Assembly: GCF_000761215.1 (NCBI RefSeq)
Contig: NZ_CP009438.1
Location: 3,923,001 to 3,987,000, forward strand
Source: Streptomyces glaucescens
Lineage (GTDB): Bacteria > Actinomycetota > Actinomycetes > Streptomycetales > Streptomycetaceae
Reading direction: 5' to 3'
Length of the DNA stretch: 64,000 nucleotides
How positions within the stretch are numbered: the first letter of the stretch is position 1; every line of letters begins with the position of its first letter. A program made the position numbers and the translations under genes. A model generated the notes under the pieces. The model did no database searches and was not told the origin of the DNA. It was given only the letters and a program-made list of their open reading frames with translations. Positions 1 to 7,631 of the stretch are shown here, in pieces.

Positions 1-459
1 GCCCTGGACGTAGGCGTCGAGCACCCGGCCGTACCGCGCCGCCCCGGCGACCAGGGAGCCGTGCACGCCGATGCCCTCGGTGAGCAGGGCGGCCAGGGCG
101 GTACGGCCCGCGGCGGTCATGGGGATCCGCACCAGTACGTTGGGGCGGCGCACCGTGGCGTGCAGCATGCGGGCCGCGTCGATCAGGGCGCCGGCGTCGT
201 CGGCCAGCCGCGGGTCCACGGGGACGGACACCTGGCCGGCGCCCGCGTCCGTGCCGTAGGCGGGCAGCAGGGCGTCGCACACCGCCCTGACCAGGCCCGG
301 CTCGGTGCCGGGCGGCACCAGGGCGCCCTCCAGCGCGTGCTTGAGGGTGCGCTGCCCCACGGCGGTGTCCAGCTCGTCGGCGTCCCCGGGTGCCAGCCAC
401 GGCGACACACCTTCGGCCACCAGCTGCTTCAGCAGCAATCCAGCTTCTTGACTCAGCAC
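1..459 (-). CDS. Transaldolase-like protein, 3' end cut by window edge, Schiff-base Lys replaced
   Basis: The 153 codons visible run off the left edge without a stop. The N-terminus has the EGVSPWL element of transaldolases, and later come VPVDPRLADD, RRPNVLVRIPMT and an EGIGVHGSL segment followed by RYGRVLDAY, all in transaldolase order. In true transaldolases the lysine that forms the Schiff base sits where this protein has Arg (VRIPMT instead of a KIPAT/KLAST type motif). The GVTSNP and D-L-S-R elements of the first barrel strands are also missing. The fold is therefore recognisable but normal C3 transfer is doubtful. The GTG start at 459 was chosen because it is the first start before the conserved helix. 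The gene diverges from the cluster's DAHP synthase, so a role in sugar-phosphate supply is possible but unproven. Confidence 0.72.
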   Translation of the reverse strand, partial: MLSQEAGLLLKQLVAEGVSPWLAPGDADELDTAVGQRTLKHALEGALVPPGTEPGLVRAVCDALLPAYGTDAGAGQVSVPVDPRLADDAGALIDAARMLHATVRRPNVLVRIPMTAAGRTALAALLTEGIGVHGSLVAGAARYGRVLDAYVQG

Positions 460-827
460 AGCGACGACCCTAGAGCGGCCGGGCGCGCAGGCACCACGGC
501 AATCCGGGCACTTCGTCAAGTAGTGCGTTCCTCACGGCAAGTTGACCAAAATCCAGGGGTCGCACCCGGCGGAATGCGGTGGCCGAAAGGCGGAACCGGT
601 GGCCGGATCACGCCACGCGCGCGGGCGCACCATAAGCCGGCCACCACACCGCATTCCGCCGCCGCCCGGTCGATTCGTCAGGTCGGTCCGTATTTCCCGG
701 ACAGGACTTGATGAAGTCGGCGGCACCTGACGGACCTGGAATAGTCCGATGGTTCCCGCATTCCCCTCCTTCGCAGACTGCACAGCGCATCCCAAGTCAC
801 GGCAGTTTCTGTTTGAGGAGGTGTTAC
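460..827. promoter_or_regulatory. Divergent control region with nested inverted repeats and ACCTGACGAA motif
   Basis: This gap of about 370 bp separates the transaldolase-like gene from the DAHP synthase gene and has no convincing coding signal. Two 14-bp arms form an exact inverted repeat (568-581 and 647-660), and a 9-bp pair is nested inside (598-606 and 637-645). The decamer ACCTGACGAA lies on the minus strand at 674-683. A near copy (8/10) is on the plus strand at 725-734. The decamer recurs twice in front of the gene at 6841, which suggests a shared regulator. No clear -35/-10 pair was found. Confidence 0.5.
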
Positions 828-1994
828 GTGCAGGGTGTCGCACGCTGGAAGACCCTGCCGGCGGGCCAGCAGCCCGACTGGCCCGACCAGGCCACCCTGG
901 CTCATGCCAGGTCCGTACTCGCCGATGCCCCCGCCCTCGTGCGCGCCGCGGACGTGGCGGAGCTGAAGGCTCTGCTGGCGGCGGCCGCACGCGGCGAGGC
1001 CCAGGTGGTGCAGAGCGGGGACTGCGCCGAGGACCCCGCCGAGTGCACACCCGGCTACGTCGCCCGCAAGGCGGCGCTGCTGGACGTCCTGGCCGGGGCC
1101 ATGAAGGCCCGCTCGCTCAAGCCCGTCGTACGGGTGGGGCGGCTCGCGGGCCAGTTCGGCAAACCGCGCTCCCGGCCCACCGAGACCGTCGACGGCGTGG
1201 TACTCCCCGTCTACCGCGGCCACATGGTCAACAGCCCCGAACCCGACCCGCGGCTGCGACGGCCCGACCCGGAACGGCTCATCGCCGGCTACCGGGCCGC
1301 CGCCCAGGCCATGCGGACCCTCGGCTGGCACGGCGAGCGCCGCCGCTCCGGTGCCGAGGCACCGGTGTGGACCAGCCACGAGGCGCTGCTCCTCGACTAC
1401 GAGGAGCCTCTGCTGCGCCCCACGGCGGACGGTCTGCTGCTGTCCTCCACGCACTGGCCGTGGATCGGCGAACGCACCCGCGACGCGGACGGCGCGCACG
1501 TCGCGCTGCTCGCCGAGGTCGTCAACCCGGTGGCCGTCAAGGTCGGCCCCGGCACCACCCCCGAGCAACTCCTGGACCTGTGCGCCCGGCTCGACCCGGA
1601 GCGCGAGCCGGGCCGGCTCACGCTGATCGCCCGCATGGGCCACGGCACGGTGGCCGAGCGGCTGCCCCGCCTGGTGCTCGCCGTCCGCGCCGCCGGGCAC
1701 CCGGTGCTGTGGCTGTGCGACCCGATGCACGGCAACACCGTCTCCACCCCGGCCGGCCTGAAGACCCGCTACGTGGAGTCGATCGTGCAGGAGGTCGAGG
1801 AGTTCCAGACGGCCGTCACCGACTTCGGCGGGACCGCGGCCGGGCTCCACCTGGAGACCACCCCGGACCGGGTCCACGAATGTGTGGCCGACGCCCGCCA
1901 CGTCGACGAGCTGGGCGAGAAGTACGCCACGTTCTGCGACCCGCGCCTCAACCCGGACCAGGCGTTCACCGTCGTGTCCGCCTGGCGCGGCTGA
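828..1994 (+). CDS. phzC: Class II (plant-type) DAHP synthase, secondary-metabolism copy
   Basis: This enzyme condenses phosphoenolpyruvate with erythrose 4-phosphate, the first step of the shikimate pathway. Class II features are clear: SGDCAEDP near residue 62, GRLAGQFGKPRSRPTE near 105 and LCDPMHGNT near 300. At 388 aa it is shorter than housekeeping class II enzymes of about 450-460 aa. It lacks the N-terminal extension used in feedback inhibition there, as PhzC-type copies in phenazine and related clusters do. The GTG at 828 is preceded by GAGGAGG at 815-821. It opens a run of aromatic-precursor genes and probably raises shikimate flux for 3-hydroxyanthranilate formation. Confidence 0.93.
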   Translation: MQGVARWKTLPAGQQPDWPDQATLAHARSVLADAPALVRAADVAELKALLAAAARGEAQVVQSGDCAEDPAECTPGYVARKAALLDVLAGAMKARSLKPVVRVGRLAGQFGKPRSRPTETVDGVVLPVYRGHMVNSPEPDPRLRRPDPERLIAGYRAAAQAMRTLGWHGERRRSGAEAPVWTSHEALLLDYEEPLLRPTADGLLLSSTHWPWIGERTRDADGAHVALLAEVVNPVAVKVGPGTTPEQLLDLCARLDPEREPGRLTLIARMGHGTVAERLPRLVLAVRAAGHPVLWLCDPMHGNTVSTPAGLKTRYVESIVQEVEEFQTAVTDFGGTAAGLHLETTPDRVHECVADARHVDELGEKYATFCDPRLNPDQAFTVVSAWRG

Positions 1995-2014
1995 CCCGAA
2001 GGAGGGCACGCATC

Positions 2015-2785
2015 ATGGAAGGAAGGATCGCCCTGGTCACCGGGGCGGCCGGAGGCATCGGCGAGGCGGTCGTGCGGGCGCTGGCCGCGCACGGGGCGCG
2101 GGTCGTGGCCGTCGACCGCAACGCCGAGCGGCTGCGCGAGATCGCCAAGTCGGTCGGCGAGGACGGCGGCCGGGCCGAGGCGTTCGTCGCCGACGTCACC
2201 TCCAGCGCCGACGTGGAGGCCCTGGTCGAGGACGTCGAGACGACCGTCGGGCCGATCGACTACCTGGTCAACGGCGCGGGTGTGCTGCGGATGGGCGAGG
2301 CCCGGAAGCTGACCGACGAGGAGTGGGCGGTCACGTTCGCGGTGAACACCAGCGGCGTGTTCTTCACCTCACGGGCCGTGGTCAACCGGATGGTCCCGCG
2401 CCGGCGCGGGGCGATCGTCACCATCGCCTCCAACGCCGCCGGCACCGCGCGCACCGAGATGTCCGCGTACGCCGCGTCCAAGGCCGCCGCGACCATGTTC
2501 ACCAAGTGCCTCGGGCTGGAGGTGGCCAAGCACGGCATCCGGGCCAACCTGGTCGCGCCGGGCTCCACCGACACCCCGATGCTGTCGTCGATGTGGCAGG
2601 ACGAGAGCAGCGCCCGCGCCTCGATCGAGGGGGTGCCCGACGCCTACCGGGTCGGCATCCCGCTGGGCAGGCTGGCCCGGCCGGAGGACGTCGCCGAGGC
2701 CGTCGTCTTCCTCCTCTCCGACAAGGCCGCGCACATCACCATGCACGACCTCACCGTGGACGGCGGCGCGGCCCTCGGCGTATGA
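2015..2785 (+). CDS. SDR dehydrogenase, DhbA/EntA type (probable DHHA to 3-hydroxyanthranilate)
   Basis: The protein is a 256-aa classical short-chain dehydrogenase with a TGAAGGIGEA cofactor loop, NGAGVL, a YAASK active site near residue 152 and a C-terminal TVDGGAALGV. It resembles 2,3-dihydro-2,3-dihydroxybenzoate dehydrogenases. The next two genes should make trans-2,3-dihydro-3-hydroxyanthranilate. The most economical role is NAD-dependent aromatisation of that compound to 3-hydroxyanthranilate, as proposed for other chorismate-derived 3-HAA pathways. The ATG follows GAAGGAGGG. The next gene is 164 bp downstream, with a hairpin between. Confidence 0.85.
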   Translation: MEGRIALVTGAAGGIGEAVVRALAAHGARVVAVDRNAERLREIAKSVGEDGGRAEAFVADVTSSADVEALVEDVETTVGPIDYLVNGAGVLRMGEARKLTDEEWAVTFAVNTSGVFFTSRAVVNRMVPRRRGAIVTIASNAAGTARTEMSAYAASKAAATMFTKCLGLEVAKHGIRANLVAPGSTDTPMLSSMWQDESSARASIEGVPDAYRVGIPLGRLARPEDVAEAVVFLLSDKAAHITMHDLTVDGGAALGV

Positions 2786-2815
2786 GCCACGGCACCCGGT
2801 GCGCGGGGCCCGCGC

Positions 2816-2846
2816 GACACCGGGCCGGACCGCCGGCCCGGGTGTC
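2816..2846. terminator. GC-rich stem-loop between SDR and phzD-like genes
   Basis: Two arms starting GACACC and ending GGTGTC pair almost fully around a four-base loop. The structure lies between two genes of the same pathway on the same strand. It may be a partial terminator or an mRNA processing site rather than an operon end. No U-tract follows. Confidence 0.45.
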
Positions 2847-2949
2847 CCGTCCGCGGCGGGCGCCGCCCGCCCGTCCCCGCCGGCCCGGCCGGTGCGCGGG
2901 CCGGTGTGACGCCGCCCCCTTCCCCAACCCGATCCTGAGAGAGGACCGC

Positions 2950-3627
2950 ATGGCAGGCATTCCTGCGATCCGTCCCTACCCGATGCCGACCCGGGAGGAG
3001 CTGCCCGCGTCGGACGTGGCGTGGACGGTCGACCCGGATCGTGCCGTACTGCTCGTGCACGACCTTCAGAAGTACTTCCTCGCCGCGTTCCCGGCCGGCC
3101 GGCAGCCGGTCGTGGACCTGGTGGACAACGCGGCCCGGGTGCGCGCGCGGTGCGCCGAACTCGGTGTGCCGGTCGCCTACACCGCCCAGCCCGGCGGCAT
3201 GTCCCGGCAGGAGCGCGGGCTGCTGAAGGACTTCTGGGGGCCGGGGATGACCCCGAGCCCCGAGCACCGGGAGGTGGTGGACCCGGTCGCGCCGGCGGAC
3301 GGCGACTGGAAGCTCACCAAGTGGCGCTACAGCGCCTTCTTCAAGACCGATCTGCTGGAGCGGATGCGGGCGACCGGCCGGGACCAGCTCATCCTGTGCG
3401 GGGTGTACGCGCACGTGGGCGTGCTGATGACCGCGGTGGACGCGTTCACCCACGACATCCAGCCGTTCCTCGTCGCCGACGCGATCGCCGACTTCAGCGC
3501 CGAGGACCACCGGATGGCCCTGGAGTACGCGGCCACCCGCTGCGCCGCCCTGACCACCACCGGGGAACTGCTGACCGCGCTGGCGGCGCCCCGCGTCGCC
3601 GTCGCCGCCGGAAGGGAGTCGGCATGA
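2950..3627 (+). CDS. phzD: Isochorismatase-family hydrolase PhzD (ADIC to DHHA)
   Basis: PhzD removes pyruvate from 2-amino-2-deoxyisochorismate to give trans-2,3-dihydro-3-hydroxyanthranilate. The 225-aa protein shows the catalytic Asp in LLVHDLQKYF near residue 38. The Lys lies in KLTKWRYSAF near 122, and LCGVYAHVGV near 155 holds the family nucleophile-loop region. The length fits PhzD, and there is no carrier-protein domain as in DhbB or EntB. It overlaps the phzE start by four bases (ATGA), a sign of translational coupling. No phzF, phzA/B or phzG lies nearby, so the product is not expected to go on to phenazine. Confidence 0.92.
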   Translation: MAGIPAIRPYPMPTREELPASDVAWTVDPDRAVLLVHDLQKYFLAAFPAGRQPVVDLVDNAARVRARCAELGVPVAYTAQPGGMSRQERGLLKDFWGPGMTPSPEHREVVDPVAPADGDWKLTKWRYSAFFKTDLLERMRATGRDQLILCGVYAHVGVLMTAVDAFTHDIQPFLVADAIADFSAEDHRMALEYAATRCAALTTTGELLTALAAPRVAVAAGRESA

Positions 3628-5510
3628 CCGCGGACCCGATGGACGTGCTGCGCGGGCCGGCGGACGGCCGGCCCGCCGCCTTCGCGCTGATCCACCGGCC
3701 CCACACCCGCACCGACGGCCGCGTCGACCTGCTGGTCGGCGACTTCGCCGAGTACGGCCGGCTGGCCGACGTACCGCTGCCGCAGGCCGCGGCCGGGCCC
3801 GCCGAGGACGTGCTGGTGCTGGTCCCGTACCGGCAGCTCGCCGAGCGCGGCTACGAGGCGCCCGACGACGGCACGCCGCTGCTGGCGATGACCGTCACCG
3901 AACGGCACGCGCTGCCGCTCGCGGCCGTGCTGGACGGCATCCCCGACGACCCGGTGCGGCTGGCCGGGGACGGTGACTTCGACCTCGCCGACGAGGCGTA
4001 CGCGCGGATCGTGGAGCGGGTCGTCGCCGACGAGATCGGCACCGGCGAGGGCGCCAACTTCGTGATGAAACGATCCTTCGTGGCGGAGGTGCGGGACTGG
4101 TCCGCGGACACGGCGCTGCGCTTCTTCCGCCGCCTGCTGGAACGCGAGACCGGCGCCTACTGGACCTTCGTCGTGCACACCGGGGACCGCACCCTCGTCG
4201 GCGCCTCCCCGGAGCGCCACGTCAGCGTGCACGGCGGCCGGGCCGTGATGAACCCGATCAGCGGCACCTACCGCTTCCCGGCGGCCGGTCCCGAGCTCTC
4301 CGGCGTCCTCGACTTCCTCGCCGACCGCAAGGAGGCCGACGAGCTGTACATGGTCGTCGACGAGGAACTGAAGATGATGGCCCGGGTGTGCGACTCGGGC
4401 GGCCGGGTCACCGGACCCCACCTGAAGGAGATGGCCCGGCTCGCGCACACCGAGTACTTCATCGAGGGCCGCACCACGCTCGACCCGCGCGCCGTGCTGC
4501 ACGAGACCCTGTTCGCGCCGACCGTCACCGGCTCGCCCCTGGAGAGCGCGGCCCGCGTCATCAAGCGGTACGAGCCGCAGGGACGCGGCTACTACAGCGG
4601 CGTCGCCGCCCTGATCGGCCGGGACCCGGACGGCGGGCGCACCCTGGACTCCGCGATCCTCATCCGCACCGCCGACATCGACGCGGCCGGCCGGATGCGC
4701 ATCGGCGTCGGCGCCACCCTCGTCCGCCACTCCGACCCGATGTCCGAGGTCGCCGAGACCCGGGCCAAGGCGGCCGGGCTCCTCGCGGTGCTCGGCGACC
4801 CCGCCCCGCGCGGCCTGGCCGGGCACCCGGCCGTCCGCGAGGCGCTCAGCCGGCGCAACGACACGATCTCCGGGTTCTGGCTGCGCGACGAGGCGGGCCG
4901 CAACCGGCCGGTGCCGCAGCTGGACGGCCGCAAGGTGCTGGTGGTCGACGCGGAGGACACCTTCACCGCGATGATCGCCCACCAGCTGCGGGCGATGGGC
5001 GCGCAGGTGACGGTCAGCCGGTTCGACACGCCGTACAGCTTCGCGCCGTACGACCTGGTGGTGCTCGGGCCCGGCCCCGGCGACCCGCGCGAGACCGGCC
5101 ATCCGAAGATCTCCCACCTGCGCGCCGCGGTGGACACCCTGCTCGCCGAGGGGCGCCCGTTCCTCGCGGTGTGCCTGAGCCACCAGGTGCTCAGCACCCG
5201 GCTCGGCCTCGGGCTGCTGCGCAAGGAGCACCCGAACCAGGGCGTGCAGCGGGAGATCGACCTGTTCGGGCGGCGCGAACGCGTCGGCTTCTACAACACC
5301 TTCGCCGCGCACAGCCCCGCCGACGTGGTCGAGGTGCCCGGCATCGGCATGGTCGAGGTGTGCCGGGAGGCCGGCACCGGCGAGGTGCACGCGCTGCGCG
5401 GGCCCGGGTTCCGCTCCATGCAGTTCCACGCCGAGTCGGTGCTCACCGAGGACGGCGTCCGCATCGTCGGCGAGGCACTGGCCGGCCTGGTCCAGGAGCA
5501 GCTCGTATGA
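3624..5510 (+). CDS. phzE: 2-amino-2-deoxyisochorismate synthase PhzE (fused synthase and glutamine amidotransferase)
   Basis: PhzE aminates chorismate to ADIC using ammonia from glutamine. The 628-aa length matches the family. The first 400 or so residues are anthranilate synthase component I-like (SPERHVSVHGG, NPISGTYR, EELKMMARVCD). From about residue 435 a class I amidotransferase domain follows, with Cys in FLAVCLSHQVL near 517 and His/Glu in MQFHAES near 601. With the flanking PhzD- and DhbA-type genes it defines the route chorismate to ADIC to DHHA to 3-hydroxyanthranilate. ATGA overlaps join it to the genes on both sides. Confidence 0.94.
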   Translation: MTADPMDVLRGPADGRPAAFALIHRPHTRTDGRVDLLVGDFAEYGRLADVPLPQAAAGPAEDVLVLVPYRQLAERGYEAPDDGTPLLAMTVTERHALPLAAVLDGIPDDPVRLAGDGDFDLADEAYARIVERVVADEIGTGEGANFVMKRSFVAEVRDWSADTALRFFRRLLERETGAYWTFVVHTGDRTLVGASPERHVSVHGGRAVMNPISGTYRFPAAGPELSGVLDFLADRKEADELYMVVDEELKMMARVCDSGGRVTGPHLKEMARLAHTEYFIEGRTTLDPRAVLHETLFAPTVTGSPLESAARVIKRYEPQGRGYYSGVAALIGRDPDGGRTLDSAILIRTADIDAAGRMRIGVGATLVRHSDPMSEVAETRAKAAGLLAVLGDPAPRGLAGHPAVREALSRRNDTISGFWLRDEAGRNRPVPQLDGRKVLVVDAEDTFTAMIAHQLRAMGAQVTVSRFDTPYSFAPYDLVVLGPGPGDPRETGHPKISHLRAAVDTLLAEGRPFLAVCLSHQVLSTRLGLGLLRKEHPNQGVQREIDLFGRRERVGFYNTFAAHSPADVVEVPGIGMVEVCREAGTGEVHALRGPGFRSMQFHAESVLTEDGVRIVGEALAGLVQEQLV

Positions 5511-5884
5511 CGGCGCGCGCCACGACGCACCCCGCGACGGACGGGATGCGGGCGACCGTGGCCTGGTGGGAGCTGGCCGGCACCGGGCACACCGCCGAGT
5601 CGATGCGGGACTACCTGCGCGGCGAGGCCGTCGACCGGTTCTCCGGGATCGAGGGCCTGCGGCTGAAGATCTGGATCTCCGACCCGGCCACCGAGCGGTG
5701 GGGCGCGGTCCTGCTGTGGGAGTCCGCGGAGGCCGCCGCCCGCCCGCTGCCGCCCCGCGCGGCGGAACTGATCGGCCGCCCGCCGGTCCAGCACACCGTC
5801 TTCGACGTGGAGGCGGTCGTGGAGGGCCGGTACGCCGACGCCGCGCTGGCCGGGCGGGGCGCGCTGTGGGAGGCCGTGCCCTAG
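5507..5884 (+). CDS. Small YdhR/monooxygenase-like ferredoxin-fold protein
   Basis: This 125-aa protein has the look of small dimeric alpha-beta barrel proteins of the YdhR/ABM group. It carries a strand-rich N-terminus (MRATVAWWELAG), a FSGIEGLRLKIWISD segment and WGAVLLWES. Its function is unknown; such proteins are often monooxygenases or ligand-handling partners in aromatic pathways. It overlaps the phzE stop by four bases, so it is the last gene of the phzD-phzE operon. Its TAG stop falls on the edge of an inverted-repeat element, so the original C-terminus may have been altered. Confidence 0.6.
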   Translation: MTARATTHPATDGMRATVAWWELAGTGHTAESMRDYLRGEAVDRFSGIEGLRLKIWISDPATERWGAVLLWESAEAAARPLPPRAAELIGRPPVQHTVFDVEAVVEGRYADAALAGRGALWEAVP

Positions 5885-5997
5885 GCCTTTCGTTCGGATC
5901 AGCCCGGCTTGAGGTCCGGAACCTCTCGACCGACCCGAGCGGGGTCAGATGCGCGTGCCAGGCCCCGCGACGCCGGGGTGATCCGAACGACAGGCCC
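5883..5997. repeat. MITE-like palindromic element with about 22-bp terminal inverted repeats
   Basis: The left arm at 5883-5905 and the right arm at 5975-5997 are imperfect inverted repeats sharing TCGTTCGGATCA and a GGCCT end. The element is about 115 bp and has no coding capacity. Two short hairpins (GGTCC/GGAACC and GACCC/GGGTC) lie inside. Such ends resemble non-autonomous insertion-sequence relatives in Streptomyces, but no transposase is present here and no clear target duplication was found. It overlaps the stop of the upstream gene and may also help terminate transcription. Confidence 0.55.
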
Positions 5998-6022
5998 TGG
6001 CCCGGGAGCGGCGGTGACGTGA

Positions 6023-6064
6023 CGTCCCGTGCGGAGCACCGCCGTCGGTGCCCCGCACGGGACG
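6023..6064. terminator. Bidirectional stem-loop terminator between convergent genes
   Basis: The arms CGTCCCGTGCGG and CCGCACGGGACG are perfect complements, and an inner GCACCG/CGGTGC stem extends the structure. It stands between the plus-strand phzE operon and the minus-strand AtaL-like gene, where a shared terminator is expected. Confidence 0.7.
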
Positions 6065-6088
6065 CACGCATGTCCGCGGGCGCCACCC

Positions 6089-6553
6089 CTACGGGGCACC
6101 GCCGGCGAGACCCGCGCGCAGCGCCGCCGTGACCGCCTCCACGGTCAGCGCGAAGTCCCTGTCCCACGAGCGCAGTTCGCGCTCGGCGGCGGCGGGGTCC
6201 GTGCGGGCGCCGGTGAGCGTCAGGGTCACGGTGAGGGCGAACCGGCCCGGCGGGTCCTCGCGCAGCTCGTTGCGGATGGCGGCGATGTCCGGGGTGTTCA
6301 GGTGCCGGAAGGTGATCAGTCCGGCCGCCTCCTCGGGCGTGACCCGCTGCAGGAACACCCGCTCCCCGCGCCGCACTTCCCGCAGGAAGCCGTCCGGGTA
6401 CCGCTCGAGGATCCGGGCCCCGCTGATCGCCGGCACGTACTCCTGCGGCCGTTCCGCCTTGTGCAGCAGCGCCCGCCACAGCCGCGCCCGCACCCGGGCG
6501 CGCTCCGCGTCGGCCGCCCGCGCGATGACACGGGTCCACGAGAGCGTGAGCAT
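6089..6553 (-). CDS. AtaL-like (DUF1857) SRPBCC-fold protein
   Basis: A protein of about 154 aa starting MLTLSWTRVI fits the DUF1857/AtaL-like family, a START/SRPBCC-type fold found in secondary-metabolite clusters. Typical positions include LWRALLHKAERPQEYVP, ARILERYPDGFLREV and VTLTLTGARTDP. No enzymatic role is established for the family; binding or cyclisation of a small aromatic is plausible. The start at 6553 has a CTGAGG ribosome site six bases upstream; ATG at 6559 is the alternative. An open frame reaching upstream to 6649 looks like non-coding sequence by composition. Confidence 0.68.
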   Translation of the reverse strand: MLTLSWTRVIARAADAERARVRARLWRALLHKAERPQEYVPAISGARILERYPDGFLREVRRGERVFLQRVTPEEAAGLITFRHLNTPDIAAIRNELREDPPGRFALTVTLTLTGARTDPAAAERELRSWDRDFALTVEAVTAALRAGLAGGAP

Positions 6554-6840
6554 CGGCATCCTCAGGTCCGGCGAGGGTTCGGCAGGGGGCACCCAGGGCC
6601 TCGCAGTCTGAGGTGGCCCGGCGGCCGGCGCAACGCGGCGGACCGTCATTCGTCACCTGTACCCGCCCGCCGCGCGGAAACCTGACGAACGCCCCCGGGA
6701 ACCTGACGAAATGCCGCCCCGGCGGTGCGTGGCGCCCGCGCTTTCCCCCATGGTTTCGACGAGCGAACGGCAATCACTTCGAGACATCCGCACCGCTTTC
6801 GACGCATCAGCGGAAATCAGCCGAGAATCAGGAGAGCCCG
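6554..6840. promoter_or_regulatory. Divergent promoter region with ACCTGACGAA direct repeats
   Basis: Two exact copies of ACCTGACGAA (6680-6689 and 6701-6710) are arranged head to tail with a 21-bp period, two helical turns, inside a 14-mer that differs at one base. The same decamer occurs at 674-683. Further down, three TTCGA-containing boxes (about 6755, 6778 and 6798) are spaced 23 and 20 bp, reminiscent of SARP-type direct repeats. Apart from the divergent gene starts, no coding is seen. The region is less GC-rich than its neighbours. Confidence 0.5.
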
Positions 6841-7527
6841 ATGTCTGTTCGGTTCGACGGCCAGGTCGTCCTCGTCACCGGCGGAGGCGAGGGAATCGGC
6901 CGCGCGGCGGCCGTCGCCTACGCCCGGCACGGTGCGCGGGTCATGGTCGTCGGCCGCCACGGCGAGCGGCTCGACGAGACCGTCGGCCTGATCCGCGCCA
7001 CCGGCGGCACCGCCGAGGCGCTGGTGGCGGACCTGACGGAGGCGGACGGCGCCGCCCGTGCCGTGGCCGGGACGACCGCCCGGTACGGCGCCCTCGACGT
7101 GGCCTTCAACAACATCACCGAGCGCGGCTCCCAGCAGCCGGTCGCGGACATCTGCGAGACCGTCTGGGGCGAGACCCTGGCGGCCAACCTGACCGGCGTG
7201 TGGCGGGCCATGAAGCAGGAGATCGCGCACATGGAGCAGGCCGGCGGCGGCGTCATCGTCAACACCGCCAGCAACATCGGCGTCCAGGGCATGCTGCCCG
7301 GCCTCGGCGCCTACGCCGCCTCCACCGCGGCCGTCAGCGCGCTGACCCGCACGGCGGCCCGCGAGTACGCCGCAAAGGGCGTCCGCATCAACGCGGTCAG
7401 CCCCTGCCCGCTGGGCCGGGGGGCGAGCGCGGAGGAGATCGCCGACACCGTCGTCTGGCTCTCGTCGGGCGCCGCCGCCTACATCGTCGGACACGACCTG
7501 GTCCTCGACCGCAAGACCTCCGCGTGA
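6841..7527 (+). CDS. Atypical short-chain dehydrogenase lacking the catalytic lysine
   Basis: The 228-aa protein has an SDR Rossmann fold: TGGGEGIGRA near residue 11, a glycine-rich loop, NTASNIG and a C-terminal IVGHDLVLD. The active-site motif reads Y-A-A-S-T, so the usual YxxxK lysine is Thr. The substrate-loop region between INAVSP and the last helix is about 25-30 residues shorter than normal. It may be a non-catalytic partner or use a different mechanism. The ATG at 6841 follows CAGGAG; the longer frame from 6613 crosses the promoter region and is not supported. It leads a run of plus-strand genes with the FAD hydroxylase and chorismate synthase. Confidence 0.8.
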   Translation: MSVRFDGQVVLVTGGGEGIGRAAAVAYARHGARVMVVGRHGERLDETVGLIRATGGTAEALVADLTEADGAARAVAGTTARYGALDVAFNNITERGSQQPVADICETVWGETLAANLTGVWRAMKQEIAHMEQAGGGVIVNTASNIGVQGMLPGLGAYAASTAAVSALTRTAAREYAAKGVRINAVSPCPLGRGASAEEIADTVVWLSSGAAAYIVGHDLVLDRKTSA

Positions 7528-7631
7528 CCGCCCCCGCGCACCCGGCCGGCCCCGGCGGCCCCGCTGCGGGTGGTCCGGTCCCCGGTGACCCGACTTCCAG
7601 CCATCCGACGACGAAAGCGATGTGAGACACG

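Noticed and set aside
2950..5510. Phenazine biosynthesis
   Set aside because: PhzC, D and E homologues are present but phzF, phzA/B and phzG are not, and a DhbA-type dehydrogenase next to them points to 3-hydroxyanthranilate instead.
3327..6773. Very long minus-strand open frame
   Set aside because: Its translation is the Arg/Gly/His-rich shadow typical of high-GC antisense reading and it covers the well supported phzD and phzE genes.
6755..6802. Firm SARP binding site
   Set aside because: The TTCGA boxes have uneven spacing (23 and 20 bp) and no SARP gene is in the window; kept only as a weak note.
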